NCBI RefSeq assembly: GCF_000143415.4
Contig: NW_003314330.1
Span: forward strand, 124,001 to 188,000
Source: Selaginella moellendorffii
Lineage: Eukaryota > Streptophyta > Lycopodiopsida > Selaginellales > Selaginellaceae
Length of the DNA: 64,000 bases
Direction of reading: 5' to 3'
Below, piece after piece: positions 57,413-64,000 of the stretch. Made by a program: the position numbers and the translations under genes. The number at the start of each line of letters is the position of its first letter. Positions within the stretch are counted from its first letter, which is position 1. Under the pieces are notes generated by a model. It worked only from the letters and a program-made list of their open reading frames with translations. It ran no database searches and was not told the DNA's origin.

Positions 57413-59072
57413 AAACCATCATTCTTTACTAAGAACTTGAGCATGGGTGAGTGAGCACATTTCACTGTAGTTACCAAAATAGTGATGTACAAACCAAAAC
57501 AACCTACCATGGGAAAAGAAACTCGGGAAAAGACCTAAAAGAGAGAACCCAGTAACAATCGACAGTAGAAGATCGATTGATCGATCGATGTATGGACAGC
57601 TACTTCTTCTTCTTCGGCGATGACGATCCACCAGAGGTGGGATTCCTGCCCTTGATATACCAGTATTTTTCGACTTCAAGCTAGATATTTGTGAACCAAA
57701 ATCCACAAAGCCTTCCACTTCATTGCAGATAACATTGTGTGGCAATCCTTCTCGGAATTCACATATACTTGTTCATCTTCTTCTTTTGTTGTTCATCTCG
57801 ACAAAGTTCCATGGAAATGCATCTCGAATAAGAATACTACCACATATTTGGTCTGAATAATAGGATTAGAATCAAGTGTGTTTTGCATCCCGTAAAGGCG
57901 GAAGGTCTTCCTTGGACGTATAATGAACCCTAATTGATACCTAAGATCCACATGAAAAGGCTGGGAATGGCAAGAAATTGTAAAGCTCACCATCCTAAGA
58001 AAATTTCTCGTTTTCCATCAGCACTGATTTCTCCTCTCTCCAACTTTCCTGGGGACTGCCATGCTTGCTCCATGGACGTGGTGAGCTGGAGCAAGGTGGA
58101 GGAGATCCTCCTCTTTGTAAGGTGATTCTTGCAAGGGATTGGGAGCTTATAGTGATGGCGTCGTGTGCAAACGCTTCAAGATTGTTGGTCTTTGTGACAG
58201 GTGGTTCTTCTTGGGAGCTTCTTCAAGGTTGACAGTGGTGGAGTTTCCACATGAAGAGGATTATGTCACCAACACTTTGGCAAGCCTTCAGCTTCTCTAC
58301 GACGATAGAGGACGCCTAACACAGTGATGATGAACAGGTTTGTGTTCTTTGGCCCTAGCTACAAAGACACTCAAAATAAACATACATTTGGGGCATATAC
58401 AACAGTGCACAAGAGGAAATCATGTCTGTGCTGCCCTCACTGGTGTTTTGTCAGTGCCTTTGCTCGGATCCATGCTTGAAAACTGAGTCAGAACTCTGAC
58501 CAGCAGCTTGATAGAGGGCTCTATTGAAACTTCTACCTTCAAAGTGTGGTTGTCCACTAGCTTGCACTTGCTGGAGAAGCACATTGAAATCCTGGTGAAG
58601 GGACTCATGCCAAAATCAAGCTGCCGAAGAAAGGACCCTGCTGATACTCAAGATATACTTGATGAGGATGTAAGGTAATGCCTAATGGATAGATGGTTCT
58701 AGTGAGGTTTTTCTTTAAACAGGGCTTTTATTCTCTAGAAAAACCAAGTCTTAACTTTTAGCGCTAAGCCTTTATCTTAGTCTCCAGAAAAAAAGTCATG
58801 GGAGAACTCTACAGGGAGTTGCTTGTGAGCTTGACAACATATTGCTGTCATGGTTGTGAAGTTACTCCATACTATTTACGTAACAGTGGTGCCCTCCTTG
58901 TTGCCCAGCTCTTCTTATGTAGTCCTTTATATTAGAGGGTGGATTTGGTAGGAATGATAGAAAAGGTGGTGGCAAAGTCATATAGTGACAAGAAATAAAA
59001 GGTGGCAAGATTCATCAAAAGGAGGGAAATGTTAAAGGTAAGAGAGGTTACTGCAGCATGTAGTTAACTTCG
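57413..59072. other. Spacer with possible gene relics
   Basis: The first part (57413-57480 and 57770-57870) resembles sequence upstream of the intact PPR gene (61732-61800 and 62980-63080), so the duplication extends this far. Two stretches look like eroded coding sequence: 58139-58327 (VCKRFKIVGLCDRWFFLGAS) and 58421-58680 (SSLIEGSIETSTFKVWLSTS, then LHLLEKHIEILVKGL after an in-frame TGA). I recognise neither. Confidence 0.4.
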
Positions 59073-59100
59073 GTGGACTCATGGTTGACTAAAATTTTAT

Positions 59101-59487
59101 ATGGGTTGTTTGCAGCCCAAAATTGTTCCAGGTACCGGCGGATGCATCGGCACTGCCACCATCGCCAGGGGAGGCCGCGGATCAGCGCTGCTGCTGGACG
59201 ACGCCTCTCTTCGGTTCAGGTGGGAGGCTTGGCGCCAGGATTTGAGGGTAGGCCACGGGCGCTCCATCACAGCTGTGGTAGAATGCGTCGCCTCCGATGC
59301 GTCGAGCGTCGAGGTGAAGGATTCCGGAAATGTGGACGTGGAGGCGGCTAAGGAAGATCCGGCAAATATAGAATGGTATCACATTCACTCTTGCTATGCT
59401 AATAAGTATCATAGGCTTTCCCACCAAAAAAGAAACTTTTTTGTTCAACCTACTACAACTGAACATTTTAGGTTGGAGACCTTGTGA
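59101..59487 (+). CDS. Hypothetical short coding stretch
   Basis: A GC-rich open stretch after an acceptor-like TTGTTTGCAG (59109-59118): QPKIVPGTGGCIGTATIARG, then RFRWEAWRQDLRVGHGRSIT and VECVASDASSVEVKDSG. The base composition suggests coding, and it may be one exon of a gene whose other exons are lost or lie in the spacer upstream. Residues after about 59370 turn AT-rich and are probably not coding. No family recognised. Confidence 0.25.
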   Translation: MGCLQPKIVPGTGGCIGTATIARGGRGSALLLDDASLRFRWEAWRQDLRVGHGRSITAVVECVASDASSVEVKDSGNVDVEAAKEDPANIEWYHIHSCYANKYHRLSHQKRNFFVQPTTTEHFRLETL

Positions 59488-59569
59488 TGAACTAAGCCTT
59501 TCTTTGTGATCCCACTGCTTCTATGTGCTGTAGTGCAGATGAATGCATGATTCGGAAACTTGACGTCGC

Positions 59570-59700
59570 TGGAGTCACTTGACTTGTCATCGAACAAACT
59601 CACTGGTGGAGTTCCTGAGTCGTTGCTGAAGCTTAAGCTGCCCAGCCTGAATCTCTCGAGCAACTCTAGAGAAAAATACCACAAGTGTTTTAAGCTCATC
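59570..59700 (+). pseudogene. 3' scrap of an LRR gene like the one at 54983
   Basis: CTTGTCATCGAACAAACTCA and GAGTTCCTGAGTCGTTGCTG (59585-59630) repeat 56650-56694 of the intact LRR gene, followed by CAGCCTGAATCTCTCGAGCA with small deletions. Only the final repeats remain. It ends at the 3' end of the intact PPR gene. Confidence 0.8.
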
Positions 59701-61731
59701 TCACTCACAGGAGCAGGTTTCCAATAAGCCTCGATCAACCTCGGCACTTTGAGAGTGGATGCTCGACAGAACGATGTAAGGCGAAGCACTGCTGCCATCC
59801 TCGTCAAGCTCGAGCGCTTGCTTGCCTAGGTACTCCCCTCTCTTAGCATCGCCATGACTCTTACATGCAGCGAGAAGTATCCTCCAGGCCGAGCATCCCG
59901 GTTCAAACGGCATCTTGGCAACGAGCTCCTCAGCTTGCCGCAGCATTCCAGATCGCGAGAAAAGATCAATAACGCACTCATAGTGATCTCCTGTTCGCAT
60001 TACACCAAAGTCCATTTCTATGGAGCCGAAGTTGACGACACCATCGAGCAGCAGCCCGGCATGGCTACAAGCCGATAGGACGCTCTTGAAAGTCACGTGG
60101 TCGGGATCCACTCCATGGATCTGCATCGCGCTAAACAGCTCCAGTGCTTCTCCGGCAAGCCCGTTATCAGCATAGGACGTGATCATCGCATTCCAGGAGC
60201 CGACCACCTTGTCCGGATTCCTCTCAAAAAGTGCTCTCGCGGTGGAGAGCGATCCGGCTCTTCCATAGAGGCTCACCAGTGCAGTGGCGAGGAACGCATC
60301 TGGCTCCACTCCAGCGGCAACTATATCGTAGTGGATGATCCTGCCGAGCTCAAACCAGTGGAGCGTTGTGCACGCGTCGATGGCGGTCGAGAACGTGATC
60401 TCGTTGGGAGTTATCCCTTCCAAATCCATGGACTTGAAGAGCTCGAGAGCCTCCGCCGGATTTCCAAGCTGTGCGTATGCTGCCACCATCGAGTTCCAAG
60501 TCACAAGGTTTCGCTGCGGCATCTTATCGAAGACGAAGAAGCGAGCGTCCTCCACGCAGCGGTTCTGTGCGTAGAGGCAAAGCAGCGCCGTCCAGGTGAC
60601 CACAGTTCTCTCCGGAATCATCGCAAAAAGCAAGCTCGAGTAGGAGGCATCGCTCAGCTGGGCGCTCGCTTGGATCATCTCGTTCCACGACACGGAGCTG
60701 TGCTGTGGCATCCTTGCGAAGAAGCTATCAGCGAGATCCATTCGTCCAGCCTTGTTATAAGCTCCTAGCATGATATTTCCAGAGACTATGTCTCGTCCTG
60801 GCGGCATGCTCGCAAAAAAGCTCTCGGCGTCTTTGAGCTGCTTGGAAGCCAGCAGCATGACGTTCCATGAAACTATATCTCGCTCCGGCATAAGCTCAAA
60901 CACCTTTGCTACTTCCTCCACGCTTCCAGCTTTAGCTAGAGCCTGCATTGCTGAGTTCCACGATTCGGCAGTTCTTCCAGGCATTTTGTCGAACAGACGT
61001 CTACATTGACATGAATCCCCGCACTGGGCATATGCCGAGATCATCAAGTTCCAGGTGATGGTGCTTCGCTCCGGCATGTTGTCAAAGTACACCTTTGCGT
61101 GTCCAATGTTGCCACTGTATATGTAGCCTGATATTATGGCTGTCCAAGTCACAACGTTGTAGAACGGCATTCTTTGTAGCAAAAGTTTTGCGTCCTCAAG
61201 TTCTTCATTTTGGGTAAGCGCTGACAACATTGCATTCCATGCTACCACGTCTCGGTTCTTTGTAGCATGAAAGATTTGTTTTGCGTCACAGGTATTTCCC
61301 TTTCTCCCGTATGTTATCATCATAGTTGTGGAAGAAGAAAGGCTGCTTTCGGGGAGATGATCAAACAAGTCCCTAGACTCCTCTAAACGCCCCGCTCTTG
61401 CTTTCACTGTGATCATGGTACTGTAAGTTACCAGCGAGTGCTGAGCCATCTTTCTAAAGATTATATCCGCCTCTCGCAAGTTCCAACTGTGAGTGTAAGC
61501 CGCTAGTAGATTGTTCCAGCTGAAGACATTGCGCTGTGCAATCGAATCAAAGGCCAGTGCGGCATCTTGTGGAGCCCCGCAGCTTCCATACATTTGGACG
61601 AGGAGGTTGCCCATGTAAGTTTCGTGATGGAAGCCATGAGCCTTGAGCTTCTCGTGAGCTTTCCTGCCTCTCAGTAGCGCCTTTGTTTTGCTGCATTGGC
61701 CAAGAAGTGCCTCGAATGAGGCCCTCTCCAT
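59701..61731 (-). CDS. PPR protein, PLS type with short E-like tail
   Basis: Intronless, 676 residues from ATG 61731 (MERASFEALLGQCSKTKALL) to TGA 59701. PPR units run throughout: RNVFSWNNLLAAYTHSWNLR, RDVVAWNAMLSALTQNEELE, YNVVTWTAIISGYIYSGNIG, RSTITWNLMISAYAQCGDSC, RNLVTWNSMVAAYAQLGNPA and DKVVGSWNAMITSYADNGLA. An E-like motif follows (FEPGCSAWRILLAACKSHGD, YLGKQALELDEDGSSASPYI) and the protein ends early (DRGLLETCSCE) without a DYW domain. Likely an organelle RNA-binding protein; the target is unknown. A deleted copy lies at 56958-57412. Confidence 0.88.
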   Translation of the reverse strand: MERASFEALLGQCSKTKALLRGRKAHEKLKAHGFHHETYMGNLLVQMYGSCGAPQDAALAFDSIAQRNVFSWNNLLAAYTHSWNLREADIIFRKMAQHSLVTYSTMITVKARAGRLEESRDLFDHLPESSLSSSTTMMITYGRKGNTCDAKQIFHATKNRDVVAWNAMLSALTQNEELEDAKLLLQRMPFYNVVTWTAIISGYIYSGNIGHAKVYFDNMPERSTITWNLMISAYAQCGDSCQCRRLFDKMPGRTAESWNSAMQALAKAGSVEEVAKVFELMPERDIVSWNVMLLASKQLKDAESFFASMPPGRDIVSGNIMLGAYNKAGRMDLADSFFARMPQHSSVSWNEMIQASAQLSDASYSSLLFAMIPERTVVTWTALLCLYAQNRCVEDARFFVFDKMPQRNLVTWNSMVAAYAQLGNPAEALELFKSMDLEGITPNEITFSTAIDACTTLHWFELGRIIHYDIVAAGVEPDAFLATALVSLYGRAGSLSTARALFERNPDKVVGSWNAMITSYADNGLAGEALELFSAMQIHGVDPDHVTFKSVLSACSHAGLLLDGVVNFGSIEMDFGVMRTGDHYECVIDLFSRSGMLRQAEELVAKMPFEPGCSAWRILLAACKSHGDAKRGEYLGKQALELDEDGSSASPYIVLSSIHSQSAEVDRGLLETCSCE

Positions 61732-61739
61732 TAGAAACC

Positions 61740-64000
61740 ATCATTCTTGACTAAGAACTTAGGCATGGTTGAGCACAAACTTTCACTAAATATTGATGTA
61801 CAAAACTAATTTAAATTATGGCTTTTGCCAATAGAAGCATTGATTCAGTACTATAAAGAGAAATGGTATTTTTAATTTCAAGCTGGGTAAATAGAAATAT
61901 ATATTAATAGGTGTATACCTAAACTATCTAAATGCATTTAGACCAGTGCTTAGTATGGTAAGAAATTTATGATCGCAATTTAGGGGGAGGTGGGTGGTTT
62001 GACAAAAAATCTTGCATGCTTGTAAAATATATAGAAAAATAAAACATGCTTAAATTACATGTGTGACTTACAAAATAATTTTGTGAGCACAACTTTTTCT
62101 TTATGTATTGGTGCAAAGTTTATATCAGCATCATGCCACATTTGTGACTTTTTCCACAACAATTTTTTTCTCTACATGTTAGCAGGGTTTAAAGTTTGGG
62201 TTTTGTAGGTATTGTGTTTTTTAACATGTAAGTTAGATTTGAAATGCTTTTTAGATGCTATAGGTTGAGCTCACTATTGTTGCATACTTGGGGCATTCTT
62301 TTTATAAGTGAGTGGTTTTGCAACTAATGAAGAAATTATTGCATGCAATATTAAAAACCACCACACTCAATGCCCTAACACTCCAATTGATTAAACTTAC
62401 CATTGCACTACAATTAATTGCACTTGCTGCCACTCCAATTGCACTCACCATCATGCTCTAATTGATCATGCTTGCTACTACACTAGATTAGGGCACTACA
62501 CTACAAATAGGTGTGAGAAATGAAAGGCATGATCAACTGATTGATGCACAATAGTTAGATTAGGGGAGCTACACCTCCAAGCTATGAAAAGTGAGCTACA
62601 ATAGTGAAAAATGAAAAAAGAGAAATAATCACAATCAACACATCACAAATCTTCACACATTAAAATGAGACAAAAAAACCCATTAAATTGCAATGTCATA
62701 TTGTCTAGGATGACATGGAATGATGCTTACATAGTAGTGTGATATGTCATGCCACATGTATACATAATTTACCCCATGACAAAAATATTATACACACAAT
62801 CACATTTTAATTGCTTATATAGCAATCAAAAAGTGATTGAATGCATAAAAAAAATTTATACAACTTAAAATAAAAAAGTAAATCTTCATATATAATGCTC
62901 CCACATGCAATCACATATTTGTTACTATAACCTTAAACCATAATTCATTATAGATAGCTCTTAGAGTGTGAATTTGTATATCATTCCCATGCTTGTTCAT
63001 CTTTTCTTTTTTTTTCTTATTCATCACTTTTATAGGAAATGCATATTGAATAAGAATATTATACTATATAGATTGAGGATCAAACAACTTCATTTCTGTT
63101 GTTTAGCATGAGAGGCCCAATTGGCAAAGTTTTCAATCATAGTCATCATGTAATAGAAGCAATTGAACCTAGAGGAGGATGAAAATAGGATCTTCTTAAA
63201 AATTATAATCTACCTTGGTTAATTGACACTGTTAGAAGTCTTTTATAATAAAAACAAATTAAGGTTGAAATGCATGTACCTCCTAGGGACAAGTTAGGGC
63301 TGATCCATGCAATAGCAATTGGTTGTTGTTTCTTTATTGCCTTCTTTCCTCTGGCTGCCCTAGATATGCCTAACTTCAATCCAGCATGATCAAGGCTTTC
63401 CTCCAGCTAGGAATGATGCAGCCTAGCTCCTATGTCATAAGTGTGCCTTGCATTGTAGCAGATGTTAATTCCTAATGTCAAACACTCTTCTTTTACACCA
63501 TGACTGCACTAACTTTTCCTTGGGTGATGCTTGACACTTCTCTACACTTCGGGATTTCATGGCTGACTGTAAGTCTTTTGTAGATTCCCATAAACACAGC
63601 CAAAAGATGCCAGATAGGCTTGTACCTAAAGAGCACTGTGTTTCTACAATTAATTGAAAGCTACATAAGGATTCTTTTCCAACTCAACTATGGGATGGTG
63701 ACTGAATTCTTCACTCACTTTGGATCTGGAAGAATTCCAAATCACACTTGCATAAACTCAAATAAACTTAGAAATACTATGTTGCCATAATTGATGGTGA
63801 GCCATATAAAAATTCCTCACTTCTCTCTAGAAGGAAATTTTTTATAAGATCTAAGATCCAATGCTCATGATTGTCCAATGCCATTAGACTTCAAAATGTT
63901 GTTTTTATACTCTCAAACCCAAGATTCCTTCATGCTACTTAATAATGCCTTTGCTAGAGATTCCTATGTCTAGATCTCCTAACGTTTTGCCATCTTCTAG
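61740..64000. other. AT-rich 2.2-kb end of the window, no gene seen
   Basis: AT-rich sequence with short repeated phrases (CACTCCAATTG, TGCTACTACACTAG near 62370-62500) and no long frame. Bases 62980-63080 resemble 57770-57870, placing the stretch 61850-62980 as a likely insertion into the duplicated segment. No retroelement protein was readable. Confidence 0.45.

Overview
The window is nuclear DNA of a land plant. A lycophyte close to Selaginella moellendorffii fits best, an inference from very short introns (mostly about 45-70 bp), tightly packed genes, several long PPR genes including one with a DYW-type deaminase tail, a plant-type full-size ABCG/PDR transporter, SAUR and NPH3 families, and TTTAGGG telomere-type repeats. 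No RNA gene or CRISPR array was found.

Region 1 (1-26.3 kb) is mostly ordinary genes: the 3' end of an NPH3-family gene (+), a SAUR gene (-), VPS26C of the retriever complex (-), a mitochondrial carrier (-), an LRR receptor kinase (-), an EHD-type dynamin-like ATPase (-), a poorly understood P-loop NTPase-like locus (-), a 4.6-kb AT-rich stretch, then a 45-bp divergent promoter between LOLITA (TPLATE complex small subunit, -) and SYF2 (spliceosome, +), a PPR gene (-) and a complete full-size ABCG transporter (+). Three of these genes (VPS26C, EHD, LOLITA) belong to endosomal or endocytic trafficking, probably by chance.

Region 2 (26.6-50.8 kb) is a nest of transposons. Decayed Ty3/gypsy elements in both orientations make up the flanks. 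Inside the integrase sequence of one of them sits an 11.8-kb DNA transposon (37847-49642) with 24-bp perfect terminal inverted repeats and a probable 4-bp target duplication TCAA; removing it rejoins the integrase sequence. It carries a decayed DDE-type transposase (-) and, divergently, a large multi-exon gene (+) with a ParB-like N-terminal domain, a possible degenerate methyltransferase-like domain, a long acidic linker and an FCP1/HAD-phosphatase-like C-terminus. At least 22 copies of a 22-bp palindrome (half-site ATGGCRTGWGG plus its inverse) are scattered through this transposon and were not seen elsewhere in the window. In the + gene, four of six introns carry one copy, always ending 9-11 nt before the intron's last base. 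This is the most unusual system in the window.

Region 3 (51-64 kb) has an unrecognised small minus-strand gene, a DYW-type PPR gene (+), a secreted LRR protein gene (+), and a second PPR gene (-). A convergent LRR/PPR pair appears to have been duplicated and then reduced in opposite ways: one copy keeps the LRR gene and a deleted PPR pseudogene, the other keeps the PPR gene and a short LRR scrap. The last 2.2 kb is AT-rich with no gene recognised.
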